A stretch of 64,000 nt of DNA, taken from positions 1 to 64,000 of the forward strand of contig CALCCF010000056.1 of NCBI GenBank assembly GCA_937899905.1. Reading direction: 5' to 3'. Every line of letters begins with the position of its first letter. The first letter of the stretch is position 1. The stretch comes from an uncultured Phycisphaeraceae bacterium. GTDB lineage: Bacteria; Planctomycetota; Phycisphaerae; Phycisphaerales; UBA1924. Both the position numbers and the translations under genes were made by a program. A model generated the notes under the pieces. It did not search any database and was not told the DNA's origin. It saw only the letters and a program-made list of their open reading frames with translations. Of this stretch, positions 22,931 to 31,755 are shown in pieces.

Positions 22931-24811
22931 TCAACCCGCAGAGCGGTCTCCGTCCCTTCCTTCATCGGCTTCTCCGCCAAGCAACTGTGTCCGGGCGAGA
23001 TCCTGGTACAGGTCGCATTGGGCCATCAGTGCATCGTGCGTGCCGATATCCACGACCCGGCCGGCGTCGAGCACCACGATCCGGTCCGCCCGTCGCACGG
23101 TGCTCAGGCGGTGGGCCACGACGATCGTGGTCCGGCCCTGGCTGAACTCGTCCATCGCCTCGTTGATCCGTGCCTCCGAGCCGGCGTCGATCATGCTCGT
23201 CGCCTCATCGAGGATCAGAATCGCCGGGTCGCGCAGCATCGCCCGAGCGATCGCCAGCCGCTGGCGCTGGCCTCCGGACAACGACGTGCCGCGCTCTGCG
23301 ATGTGCGCGTTGATGCCCTCAGGCAGCTGCTCGACAAACTCCATCGCTCGAGCACGCGTCAGAGCCGACTCTATCTGCACATCTGATGCGGTCGGCATGC
23401 CATACGCCACGTTTTCGCGCACCGAGCCCTCGAAGAGGACCGTCTCCTGGCTCACAACGCCCAGCTGCTTACGCAGCGAGCGAACCGACACGCTCGAGAG
23501 ATCCTGCCCGTCGACGCGCACGACTCCCTGCTCTGGGTCGTATAGGCGGTACAACAGGCCGAGTAGGGTGGTCTTGCCCGAACCGTTTGGCCCGACGATC
23601 GCCACTCGTTCGCCAAACTCGATGGTCAGGCTCACGCCGTTGACCGCCGGCTGGCGCGCGCCGGGATAGCGCACGTGCACGCCTTCGAGCTCGATCGAGC
23701 GCGTATGTCGTTGCAGGCGTGCGAGGCCGGCTTCGTGGCCGGGCTCGGGGGACGCGTTGAGCAATTCTTCTAACCGCTCCGCCGCCCCGGCGGACGTTTG
23801 CATGTCGTTGAGCAAGCCGGTGAGGGGCTTCAATGATGCGCCCGCGATCGCGAGCCCCGCCAAGACCTTCAAAACGTCCTGCGGTTCCAGCCGCTGTTGG
23901 TCGATCGCCCAAAATGCGACCAAGATTAGCACAACGAGCACCAGAACGGTCAGTACCTCCACGAAGGGCTTGGACAGCGCGCGTGCCGTCCGAGCCTTGA
24001 GCATCTGGTGATACACGCGTCGATTCGCAAGACTGAACCGGCGGGCCTCGCGTCGCTCGGCCGTGTACGCCTTGACCACGCGGAGCGCTTGTGCCGCCTC
24101 GGTTGCGATCGAGAGCAACTCGGAACGATGTCCCATCGCTCGCTTCGACGCGCGCTTGATGCGACGGCCAAAGTAGCGGATCACCGCCCAGACCGCCGGC
24201 GCGATCAGGATCGCGATCGCGGACAACTGCCAGTTGATGATGAACGCGAAAACAAGCGCACCAAGCCCCTTGGTCACTTGCGTTACGGCCTTGCTCACGA
24301 GCGCTTCGAAGCCATACGCCAGTTGCTCGGCGTCGGCGATGAGCCGGCTGACGGCGTCAGACCCGCCAACCGATCCGCCGTTCGAACTCGGGCCGCGCTG
24401 CGTCGCCAGCAGGGGCATGAAGAGCAACGAACGGAATGCTTGCCGCCGAACCCGCATGACCGTGCGGTGCACGACGGTCAGAGAGAGGAAGGCGTGCCCG
24501 AACTGGCATAGGCCCGCAAATACCGCAAGCCCCGCGACGATCGCGACGAGCAGCACCACGCTCGCCCACGCGTCCTCGGGCAGCCGGTCAACGACAAACG
24601 CCGGGATCTCAAACCCGCTGCCTTCGAGGTTGTGGGCCTGGGCCATCGGACGCAGCCCCTGCTTTTCCTCGAAGAGGCCATCGATGACCGGGGAAGCCGT
24701 CAGCAGACCAGCCGCGAGCCCGCCACCCGAGAGCATCGCGCAAACCAACGCCAGGACGAGGCGCCCCTTGAAGTCGAGCATGAGCCGTGCAAGTCGCCAG
24801 AAGGCCGGCAT
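22931..24811 (-). CDS. ABC exporter, fused TM and ATPase (MsbA/lipid-exporter type)
   Basis: I start at MPAFWRLARLMLDFKGR, where the type IV exporter fold begins; the upstream extension is unconvincing. The 626-residue half-transporter has six TMs (~1-370) with a ~60-residue extracytoplasmic segment between TM1 and TM2, then an ATPase: Walker A VGPNGSGKTT, signature LSGGQRQRLAIARA, Walker B ILILDEATS and switch His in VVAHRLS. It should act as a homodimer exporting a lipid or hydrophobic compound. It stands alone; the divergent gene starts 139 bases away. Confidence 0.92.
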   Translation of the reverse strand: MPAFWRLARLMLDFKGRLVLALVCAMLSGGGLAAGLLTASPVIDGLFEEKQGLRPMAQAHNLEGSGFEIPAFVVDRLPEDAWASVVLLVAIVAGLAVFAGLCQFGHAFLSLTVVHRTVMRVRRQAFRSLLFMPLLATQRGPSSNGGSVGGSDAVSRLIADAEQLAYGFEALVSKAVTQVTKGLGALVFAFIINWQLSAIAILIAPAVWAVIRYFGRRIKRASKRAMGHRSELLSIATEAAQALRVVKAYTAERREARRFSLANRRVYHQMLKARTARALSKPFVEVLTVLVLVVLILVAFWAIDQQRLEPQDVLKVLAGLAIAGASLKPLTGLLNDMQTSAGAAERLEELLNASPEPGHEAGLARLQRHTRSIELEGVHVRYPGARQPAVNGVSLTIEFGERVAIVGPNGSGKTTLLGLLYRLYDPEQGVVRVDGQDLSSVSVRSLRKQLGVVSQETVLFEGSVRENVAYGMPTASDVQIESALTRARAMEFVEQLPEGINAHIAERGTSLSGGQRQRLAIARAMLRDPAILILDEATSMIDAGSEARINEAMDEFSQGRTTIVVAHRLSTVRRADRIVVLDAGRVVDIGTHDALMAQCDLYQDLARTQLLGGEADEGRDGDRSAG

Positions 24812-24949
24812 GGACCCGGAGTATTGACGGTCAGCGGTGGACAAGCAATCGCATCGATCCATCTCCAAGCGGCAGCATGCCCACTTCGGAGAACCCAAAC
24901 AATCTACAATCAAAAGCGAGGCCGCTCGCCTACCCCCGGTGCAGTGCTC

Positions 24950-25936
24950 ATGCAAGGCCATCCGATACTCTTGGACATGCCGCGACTTTGCCAGTGCACC
25001 GTGCTCACCGCCGCGCTCGCCATCGCAGCCTGCCCCGCGGCTGCGACAGCGGCCAATCAGGACGAACTCCCGCAAGACGAGATCGAAGCTGTCGAGCCGG
25101 CCGCGGAGTTGCCCGAGGCGATACGCAATCTACTGCTCGGCGTGGGGACACCCAGCCGGGGCGGAGAGGGCATGCTCGCGGTCGAGGGGTCGATACTTCC
25201 GGAGCGAGCCGGCCTGATCCGGCGGACGCCTTACGGCGAGTGGGCCTTCGTATTCGTGCGCGACGACGGCCAGCCCGCGGCCATGGTCCTGCTGCCGTGC
25301 CGCCAGCTCGAGCGGATGGTCGAGTCGGTCCAGGCGACGAACGCCACGGCTATCCGGCTGACCGGCCGGCTGACGGTGTACGAGAACGTGAACTACGTTC
25401 TGCCCACGAACTACTCGATCATCTCTACCGAGACGGCATCGAGTGACGGCGACGACGAATCCCAGCCCGCGACGGATCCACTCAATCAGATCGATCCGAT
25501 GCTGCGCGAGGTTGCCGAGCAGTTGGAGGCCGGCCGCATTCGTGCCCGCTCGCTGCAGGCCCCGCCCATGGCGCCGCCGAGCATTCGCGAGCCCACGGGC
25601 ACGCCTTCGACGGACACGGAGCAAGCGATCGAAACGGACGCGCTGCAAGAGGGTGACAATGTGCTCCGCCGCCGCGCACGCTTGGAGCGCCAGCGCGGGC
25701 TGTGGACGCTGCGATTCGACGATAGCGATCAGGAGACCGGTGCGGCTACGGCGCAGGCCCCGCTCATCGTGCTACCAAACTCCGCGTTGCGCTCTATGGA
25801 GCAGTCCGTTCGCCGGTATGGCGACCAGATCGCGTTTGAGGTGAGCGGTACGGTCTATCGGTATGGCCGCCAGCCCTACGTGCTGATCTCGATGCACTTC
25901 GCACAACCGCTCGAAGGCCTTCGTCCTCGAGGCTGA
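24950..25936 (+). CDS. Secreted hypothetical protein
   Basis: The product is ~328 residues from the first ATG (319 if started at MPRLCQ); neither start has a strong ribosome site. A signal peptide (LTAALAIAACPAAATA) is followed by an acidic region. Two related beta modules follow, one containing LPERAGLIRRTPYGEWAFVF, LPCRQLERM and GRLTVYENVNYVLPTNYSII, the other LERQRGLWTLRFDD, LPNSALRSM and GTVYRYGRQPYVLISMHF. The internal repeat suggests a duplicated domain for a periplasmic or surface protein. The final 165 bases overlap the convergent gene. Function unknown. Confidence 0.7.
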   Translation: MQGHPILLDMPRLCQCTVLTAALAIAACPAAATAANQDELPQDEIEAVEPAAELPEAIRNLLLGVGTPSRGGEGMLAVEGSILPERAGLIRRTPYGEWAFVFVRDDGQPAAMVLLPCRQLERMVESVQATNATAIRLTGRLTVYENVNYVLPTNYSIISTETASSDGDDESQPATDPLNQIDPMLREVAEQLEAGRIRARSLQAPPMAPPSIREPTGTPSTDTEQAIETDALQEGDNVLRRRARLERQRGLWTLRFDDSDQETGAATAQAPLIVLPNSALRSMEQSVRRYGDQIAFEVSGTVYRYGRQPYVLISMHFAQPLEGLRPRG

Positions 25937-27814
25937 CAGCAATCCGCCAGGGTCGGGCTCAGAAGGCCGAGTATCGACAGCGGGGTCAGCTTCGGGCCCA
26001 CAAGCCTGATCTCCCTCGGCTTGCTCTGGAGTCTCTTCGCCGGTCGCGGGCTGCGCGAGCTTCGCGTTCGCCCCATCCACGTCGGCCGATGGCACATCTT
26101 CGCTCAACGTTACCACCGGCAATCCGAGCAACGCCCGGGATCGCGCGTACGCGGCATCGCCAACCGGCCCACGCTCGAAGTCGTCCCTTTCGGGGTTACC
26201 AAGGATGGCTCGCACCAGCTCCGATTGACCAGAGAGTTCCTGTGCTGCCGCGAGGCGGTCACCCAGAGCGGTGAATCGCGCGAGCGTGCGCGTAATCGGG
26301 AGCGATTCCGCACCCGGAGCCGGCGGCACGCGTGACTCCAGGATTGCAATCCGACCGAGTCTCGCGGCGGATGGACCATGACGCGCAATCGCATCCGCAG
26401 CACGTTGCAGCAAGGCGGTATCAGATTCTGAGGCACCGACGAGCGTCTCAACCGCCCAGGGATACGGCTCGAGGACCCGTGCCGCAGCGCGACGAAGGTC
26501 GCCACGATCGCTTCGAAGCAAATCCACGACCGCAGAACGCCCCTCGTCTCCAGCCAATCGATCGAGCACCGGGACCGCCGCTACGGAGAGCGTCGATGGA
26601 GCTTCGATGTCGATGGTTGCCAAGATCCGATCCCGCTGCGCCGGCGTCGGTTCGAAGCCCGCATCGAGCAGCGACACGATCGCCCTGAGCGCATCGTCTG
26701 CCGTTGGCGATCCAAACTCACGCCAGCGCAGCACCGCATCGATTGCGGCCGAATCGGGCGACCGCCGAAACGCGCGAAGCATCACAGCGGCTACTTCGGA
26801 CTCGGTCTCGCGACGCAACGCCATAGTCAATCGCGCGGACGATCCCTCGGGCACGATTCGATCGACCAGCAGGGCCGCGGCCTGGCGCAGCGACGGCGAG
26901 GCATCGTCAAGCAGCCCCACGACGGCGGCAGCAACTTCTGGACTCGGCGATACACCGCGTTCGAGCTCGCGGAGCACCAGATCCGTGCCCACCGATCGGA
27001 GCAACGGCTCCGCATCGGTGAGCAATGAAACCAAATAGGCCGATCGCTGTTCAACAGCAAGAGCGCTGTGCATCCTGCGGGCGGATTCGCCCAGCCGCAA
27101 CAGCAGATCACGCTGCCGGCGCTCTAGCGCTACCGCTCGATCGCGGACGCCGTCTAGGAGCAATGCACGCCACGCCAGGGGCGGAAGATGGCGGTGGCTG
27201 TTCAACCACTCCCGCCAATCCACCTCTGAGGCTCCGAGATCATCGCGACCGGTCATACGCACGAGTGCTTGCGAGACGGAACCACGCTCGCGCGGCGGCG
27301 CAACGGCCAACCAGTCGACCAGCAACTCGCAGGACGCCGGCTCGAGTGAGCGTGCAAGCAGGTCCAGCGACGCGAGACGAGCATCGGCAGAGACCCCACC
27401 CACTTCCAGTGCGCCAGCCGCTCCGGCGGATTGGTCACGCAGCGTCCGTCGCAGGGCTGCGGCGAGCCCTTCGATCTGTTGCTGGCTGTCCGCCGTCTCA
27501 AGCATCAAACGCAGCGCCTGGGCGGGCTGCTCAACCAGCCAGTCTCGCGGGAGCGTGGCATCAGAGTTCTCGATAAGGCTGCGCACGAAGGCCGATGCCA
27601 CCTGGCGTCGCGCGGGCACGTCGGCCGCAGAGGCGAGCGCAGCGACCGGATCGATCTCGTCAACCGTCGGGCGATCGCCTCCCACCGGCTGGCCGGAAGC
27701 CAGAAGCGTGGAGCCGAAAACAAGCACACCGGCGAAGCATGCGATTGGGCCGCGACCGCTCCGGGCTTCGAGCCCGCGGGAAGAATCCGCGATTACCGCT
27801 GTTCGAGAGCCCAT
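25772..27814 (-). CDS. HEAT-repeat-like secreted protein
   Basis: This 680-residue protein begins with a probable signal segment (GPIACFAGVLVFGSTLLASGQ). The body (~60-560) is a run of ~35-residue paired helices rich in Leu, Ala and Arg, such as LLDDASPSLRQAAALLVDRIVPEG and LLRSDRGDLRRAAARVLEPYPW, which is HEAT/armadillo-like scaffolding. No catalytic motif is visible. The last ~55 codons are antisense to the end of the convergent gene, whose reading there is better supported by its internal repeat, so the true C-terminus may be shorter in evolutionary terms. Probably a periplasmic protein-interaction scaffold. Confidence 0.7.
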   Translation of the reverse strand: MGSRTAVIADSSRGLEARSGRGPIACFAGVLVFGSTLLASGQPVGGDRPTVDEIDPVAALASAADVPARRQVASAFVRSLIENSDATLPRDWLVEQPAQALRLMLETADSQQQIEGLAAALRRTLRDQSAGAAGALEVGGVSADARLASLDLLARSLEPASCELLVDWLAVAPPRERGSVSQALVRMTGRDDLGASEVDWREWLNSHRHLPPLAWRALLLDGVRDRAVALERRQRDLLLRLGESARRMHSALAVEQRSAYLVSLLTDAEPLLRSVGTDLVLRELERGVSPSPEVAAAVVGLLDDASPSLRQAAALLVDRIVPEGSSARLTMALRRETESEVAAVMLRAFRRSPDSAAIDAVLRWREFGSPTADDALRAIVSLLDAGFEPTPAQRDRILATIDIEAPSTLSVAAVPVLDRLAGDEGRSAVVDLLRSDRGDLRRAAARVLEPYPWAVETLVGASESDTALLQRAADAIARHGPSAARLGRIAILESRVPPAPGAESLPITRTLARFTALGDRLAAAQELSGQSELVRAILGNPERDDFERGPVGDAAYARSRALLGLPVVTLSEDVPSADVDGANAKLAQPATGEETPEQAEGDQACGPEADPAVDTRPSEPDPGGLLSASRTKAFERLCEVHRDQHVGLAAIPIDRTAHLKRDLVAIPANGLLHRAQRGVW

Positions 27815-27957
27815 CTATCCAGCATACGCCCCGCCGGGCGATCCTCCATAGCACCATAACTACACAGGCGTAAGAACCCGAGTCCGAACGCACATTCAAT
27901 CATAAATCGGCAATCGCCAGCGCCCGATCCGAACAGTTCGATCGCGGCCAGCGAGGC

Positions 27958-29004
27958 CTAGGCCCGTTCAGCCGGCGCCACCGGATCGTCCCGACTCGGC
28001 CCACCTGGCGACTGGTCGTCGCCTCGCAAGCTGCGGGCGATCTGGGCCCGCGCTTCGACCGCCGCCTGGATGGCCTCGGCCTGCTTCGTGGGATCCCAGC
28101 AGCTAGCCCGATCCTCCCGATCGACGACCTCGCGAAGGGTCAGTAGCACCTGGGTCAGCCCCGCCCAGCCGAACGCGAGCACGGCAAACAGCACAAGCGT
28201 CGTCGGCAGCCAGACCAGCTCGGGCACGGCCCGGGGTGCGGCGTCTACCCCACCGCCACGAAGCCACGCCTCGGCGACGGCGCCATAGGCCAGATCGAAC
28301 AGCCGGCCGATCAACCATGCCGCGCCGAAGGTCGCCGCGCCGACCATCAGCACCAACGCGAGCGACAAACCAGGTCGAGCGATGAGGTGGGCCGCGGCCC
28401 GCTGTGCGGCATCTGGGGCGTCCGCGTCGTTGGCGGAAACCGCGGGGATCGCCAAGAGCAGCAGCAACGTTGCAATCACCGTGACCACCAAGCCGAGCAG
28501 CGCAAACGTCGCGGCGACGCTCGCACCGAACGCGTTGTCGATCCAGCTCCCGATGGCTACGACGAGCCATACCGCCAGCATCGCACCGCCAAGCGTGGCG
28601 ATATACGTGCTCGCACAGAGGCCCCCGCTGCCGAGCATCGAGGGCAGCACGCGCCAAACCTCAGCCCTGCTCGGCCTCGCCGCCACGAGCCGAGCGAGAA
28701 TGACACCGCACAGCGACACAGCGGTGACCAGCCACACAAGACGGAGCCACGCCCAAAGCGTCCCGCCCCAGCCCTGTTCACCCATCCAGGGAAGCAACGC
28801 CTCGATCTCGATCGGCAGCACCCACGACGCCGAGAGGGCCGTGATCGCGCAGACCGCGAGGCTCAGCGGGTGGAGCGCCAGACCGCCCGCGCGGAAGACG
28901 AAGGCCGTCGACTCGGCCAGCTCGGACCAGGAGCCCGGCTCGGCGACGGCCCAGGGATGGGCCGGACGATCACTCTGGTCATACTCCGTCTGGGGGCTCG
29001 GCAT
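27958..29004 (-). CDS. Six-TM integral membrane protein, unknown
   Basis: I choose MPSPQTEYDQSDRPAHPW because GGAGGG lies 11 bases upstream; in-frame starts up to 27 codons earlier exist. The ~348-residue protein has a soluble N-terminus with WSELAESTAFVFRAGG, then about six hydrophobic segments, and a charged tail (EAIQAAVEARAQIARSLRG). The pattern of a short N-terminal motif followed by paired TMs resembles bacterial YIP1- or DUF-type membrane proteins, but I cannot assign one. It is divergent from another membrane protein gene. Confidence 0.65.
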   Translation of the reverse strand: MPSPQTEYDQSDRPAHPWAVAEPGSWSELAESTAFVFRAGGLALHPLSLAVCAITALSASWVLPIEIEALLPWMGEQGWGGTLWAWLRLVWLVTAVSLCGVILARLVAARPSRAEVWRVLPSMLGSGGLCASTYIATLGGAMLAVWLVVAIGSWIDNAFGASVAATFALLGLVVTVIATLLLLLAIPAVSANDADAPDAAQRAAAHLIARPGLSLALVLMVGAATFGAAWLIGRLFDLAYGAVAEAWLRGGGVDAAPRAVPELVWLPTTLVLFAVLAFGWAGLTQVLLTLREVVDREDRASCWDPTKQAEAIQAAVEARAQIARSLRGDDQSPGGPSRDDPVAPAERA

Positions 29005-29104
29005 CTCGGGACTTCCCTCCGCGGACTCAGGAACCATCAGATCCTTGGCCCCACAGGCCTCAAAGTGGGCAAGCGGCCGCAACAATCCACCTAACGTGGA
29101 GGTG

Positions 29105-29139
29105 GGCAGGGGCTCTCAGCAACGAGCCAGAGCCCTGCC
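29105..29139 (+). promoter_or_regulatory. 5'-leader hairpin before the eight-TM gene
   Basis: An 11-bp stem with one bulge (GGCAGGGGCTCT / AGAGCCCTGCC) and a 12-base loop ends just before the ribosome site GGAG at 29144-29147. There is no T tract, so it is unlikely to be a terminator. It could protect the mRNA 5' end or modulate translation. Confidence 0.35.
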
Positions 29140-29152
29140 GCCTGGAGCAACA

Positions 29153-30004
29153 ATGGTCAACGCTACCACCCGCTGGGTCCTGTACATCCTGTCGCTCGTC
29201 GTCATCGGTCCGATCGCCGGCCTGGCCATGCAGCTGACGAGTGCCACCGACGGCTCGGCCGGTACGGCTGTGGCCAACACGAACCCAGCTTTGGGCGTCA
29301 TCGCGCTCGTTGTTGGCACGCTCTTAGCGGCCGGCGTGGGCGGTGTGGCGGCTTGGCGGTGCGGGCTCAGGCCAGGACTCTCGTGCGCAGGTGTGGTGCT
29401 GTGCTGGATGGCAGGGATGTCAGCCGGGACGACCACGATCATTGCCGTCAGCGGAGAAGCACCCTGGGGCACGCTCGTTGTCGAGGGCGTGCTCGTCGCT
29501 GCCTGTTTGGTGGCCATCGGCGTCGTGATTGCCCTCGCGGCCCAGAAGCACACCCCCGCCCCGGGCGAGCATCTCGTGGCCCAGTCGACCGAAGCGATCA
29601 CCACCGAGGAGTCGCTTGCATTCTCTGCTCGCTCGGGTGCGGCTGTCGCCATCGCCGCTGCCGCGGGAGGCGCGGCCGCATGGCTTCTGGCCGTCACGGA
29701 CCTTCGCGGCCAAGTCATCGCCGCTGCCGGTCTCGCAGCCATCGCCATCGCAGTGGTTGTGAAGCTCGTTGATCTGAAAGCGCCTGCTCTCGCCGCATTG
29801 GGAGCCGCCGCCATCCTCGCCATCGCTTCGCCCGCATTGGGCCTCATCCGTGTCCCGGCAAACGAAGCACTCACCGCCGTGTATGCCCAAACGCTGCCCG
29901 GCCTCGCATTGATCACCCCGCTCGACTGGGCGGCCGGAGCCCTGCTCGGCACGCCCTTCGGCCTCGCGTGGGCCGCCTCGATCGTCAAGCGGACCGAGCA
30001 CTAA
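29153..30004 (+). CDS. Eight-TM integral membrane protein, unknown
   Basis: The start ATG has GGAG six bases upstream. The 283-residue product is almost entirely hydrophobic with about eight TM segments, very rich in Ala, Val, Ile and Gly, and a short polar loop around residues 135-160 (KHTPAPGEHLVAQSTEAITTEE). The N-terminal WVLYILSLVVIGPIAGLAMQL is an uncleaved anchor. No transporter signature is visible. folE2 follows 70 bases downstream on the same strand, but I see no functional link. Confidence 0.65.
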   Translation: MVNATTRWVLYILSLVVIGPIAGLAMQLTSATDGSAGTAVANTNPALGVIALVVGTLLAAGVGGVAAWRCGLRPGLSCAGVVLCWMAGMSAGTTTIIAVSGEAPWGTLVVEGVLVAACLVAIGVVIALAAQKHTPAPGEHLVAQSTEAITTEESLAFSARSGAAVAIAAAAGGAAAWLLAVTDLRGQVIAAAGLAAIAIAVVVKLVDLKAPALAALGAAAILAIASPALGLIRVPANEALTAVYAQTLPGLALITPLDWAAGALLGTPFGLAWAASIVKRTEH

Positions 30005-30074
30005 TCGAACACTCCCCGCCCCGGGCGTGCGCCGCCGGGGCATATTGCATCTGTCTGAGAGGTTGACCTTGACA

Positions 30075-30875
30075 ATGACCCAGGACCCCGCCGCCTCTTC
30101 CATGCCCGATATGCAGTCGAGCGCCGACCCGCGTGAGATCGCGATCGATCGCGTGGGCGTCCGCGAGGTGGTGTACCCCATCCGCCTGCGCACCCGCGAC
30201 GGCGGGGAGCAGGGCTCGGTCGCCCGAGTAAGCATGTACGTCGCGCTGCCCCACACCCAGAAGGGCACGCACATGAGCCGCTTCATCGAGGTGCTCGAAG
30301 CCCACGCCGGCGAGCCGCTGACGCCCGAAGACTTCCCCGGCATCGCCCGGGCCATCCGTGATCGGCTCAACGCCCAGGAGGCCCACATCGAGGCCAGCTT
30401 CACCTACTTCATCAAGAAGAAGGCCCCCGTCACCGGCATCGAGAGCCTGATGGACTACAAGGTCACGTTCTCGTGCACCGCCAACGGTGCCGACGACTTC
30501 AAGATGACCGTCGCCGCCCCGGCTACGAGCCTGTGTCCGTGCAGCAAGGAGATCTCCGAGTACGGCGCCCACAACCAGCGCTGCGAGATCACCGCGACCG
30601 TGCGCTTCGACGGCTCGATGTGGATCGAAGACCTCGTGGAGATCTGCGAGGGCGCGAGCTCACTGGAAGTCTTCGCCCTGCTCAAGCGGCCCGACGAGAA
30701 GTACGTCACCGAGAAGGCCTACGAGAACCCCAAGTTCGTCGAGGACATCGTCCGCGACCTGGCCATCGCACTAAACGAGGACGACCGCGTAACGTGGTAC
30801 GCCATCAGCAGCGAGAACTTCGAGAGCATCCACAGCCACAACGCGTACGCGGAGTTGGAGCGGCGGAAGCGATAA
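30075..30875 (+). CDS. folE2: GTP cyclohydrolase IB
   Basis: The enzyme converts GTP to 7,8-dihydroneopterin triphosphate, the first step to folate and queuosine. The start chosen is MTQDPAASSM, giving 266 residues, typical for COG1469. Family motifs are LPHTQKGTHMSRF (58-70), TYFIKKKAPVTG, CPCSKEIS (~154-161) with the conserved Cys, GAHNQRC, and NFESIHSHNAYAELE at the C-terminus. Type IB enzymes do not strictly need zinc and in several bacteria replace or back up FolE under zinc limitation. An intrinsic terminator follows. Confidence 0.95.
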   Translation: MTQDPAASSMPDMQSSADPREIAIDRVGVREVVYPIRLRTRDGGEQGSVARVSMYVALPHTQKGTHMSRFIEVLEAHAGEPLTPEDFPGIARAIRDRLNAQEAHIEASFTYFIKKKAPVTGIESLMDYKVTFSCTANGADDFKMTVAAPATSLCPCSKEISEYGAHNQRCEITATVRFDGSMWIEDLVEICEGASSLEVFALLKRPDEKYVTEKAYENPKFVEDIVRDLAIALNEDDRVTWYAISSENFESIHSHNAYAELERRKR

Positions 30876-30905
30876 CTCGGCATTGAATCGCTCAAGACCC
30901 AAGTG

Positions 30906-30931
30906 AGCCCCACCAAAGCGTGGGGCTTTTT
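30906..30931 (+). terminator. Intrinsic terminator after folE2
   Basis: An 8-bp perfect stem (AGCCCCAC / GTGGGGCT) with a short loop runs into TTTTT, about 30 bases after the folE2 stop. Confidence 0.9.
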
Positions 30932-30940
30932 CATTTCACA

Positions 30941-30970
30941 AGAAAAGCCGCATGCTCAAACACGCGGCTT
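30941..30970 (-). terminator. Intrinsic terminator of the ribosomal superoperon
   Basis: On the minus strand a 7-bp stem (AAGCCGC / GCGGCTT) is followed by TTTTCT, about 26 bases past the rplQ stop. It faces the folE2 terminator and closes the long ribosomal operon. Confidence 0.8.
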
Positions 30971-30996
30971 AGGTCATGTGCGTAACTCTGCAGTTC

Positions 30997-31680
30997 TTAT
31001 GACTCTCCCGAGTCCTCAGCCGGGGCCTCCGGCTCGGCCGTAGCCGTTGCGGCTTCGGCCTTTTCGCCGCCGCGGCCCTTGCGGAGCTCCGCGTTGCGGG
31101 CCGCACGCTTGTCGGCCTGGCGGCGGCGACGGCTGGGGTTGCCGCCGATCTCCGGGCCTTCCTCGGCACCGACGAACTGGATGACGCACATCTCCGTCGC
31201 GTCGCCCAGACGGTGGTAGCCGATGCGGACGATGCGGGTGTAGCCGCCTTGGCGGTCGGCGAAGCGCGGAGCCACGTTCTCGAAGATGTGGCGGACCAGA
31301 CGCGGGGACTTGCGCAGCTCGCCGTAGCGGTTGCGCTCGACCTCGTCGCTGGAGGGGATGTCGAAGTACTTCTCGGCCCGCTCGCGGAGCGCCGTGACGC
31401 GCTCGCGCTCGGCCGCGTTGTCCTCGCCCTTGGGCATGTAGAGCCACTCGAAGGCGCGGCGGTCGCGGCCGAGCATGGCGATCACCTGCCGACGGCTGTG
31501 GAGGTCGCCCTTCTTGGCCTTGGTGACGATCTTCTCGACAAGCGGCTGCAAGGCCTTGGCCTTGGGCACGCTGGTGACGATCTGGCCGTGCTCGAAGAGC
31601 GACGCGGCCATGTTGCGCAGCATCGCCTCGCGGTGCGTGCGGGTACGGCCGAGCTTGAAGCCTGCTTTGCGGTGACGCAT
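30997..31680 (-). CDS. rplQ: Ribosomal protein L17, extended
   Basis: The N-terminal MRHRKAGFKLGRTRTHREAMLRNMAASL and the C-terminal core GGYTRIVRIGYHRLGDATEMCVIQFV are classical L17, which lines the polypeptide exit tunnel. At 227 residues it is far longer than the ~120-130 of most bacteria. About 45 charged residues are inserted in the middle (~80-125, with GEDNAAERERVTALRERAEKYF), and ~55 residues rich in Arg, then Ala/Glu, extend the C-terminus. It is the last gene of the superoperon, 75 bases after rpoA. Confidence 0.95.
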   Translation of the reverse strand: MRHRKAGFKLGRTRTHREAMLRNMAASLFEHGQIVTSVPKAKALQPLVEKIVTKAKKGDLHSRRQVIAMLGRDRRAFEWLYMPKGEDNAAERERVTALRERAEKYFDIPSSDEVERNRYGELRKSPRLVRHIFENVAPRFADRQGGYTRIVRIGYHRLGDATEMCVIQFVGAEEGPEIGGNPSRRRRQADKRAARNAELRKGRGGEKAEAATATAEPEAPAEDSGES

Positions 31681-31755
31681 GACGGTGATCCTTCAATAAA
31701 CCGAACAGGCCCAGCCGCGTCCTCTCGACGCAGCCGGGCCTCGATGGTAGGCCGT

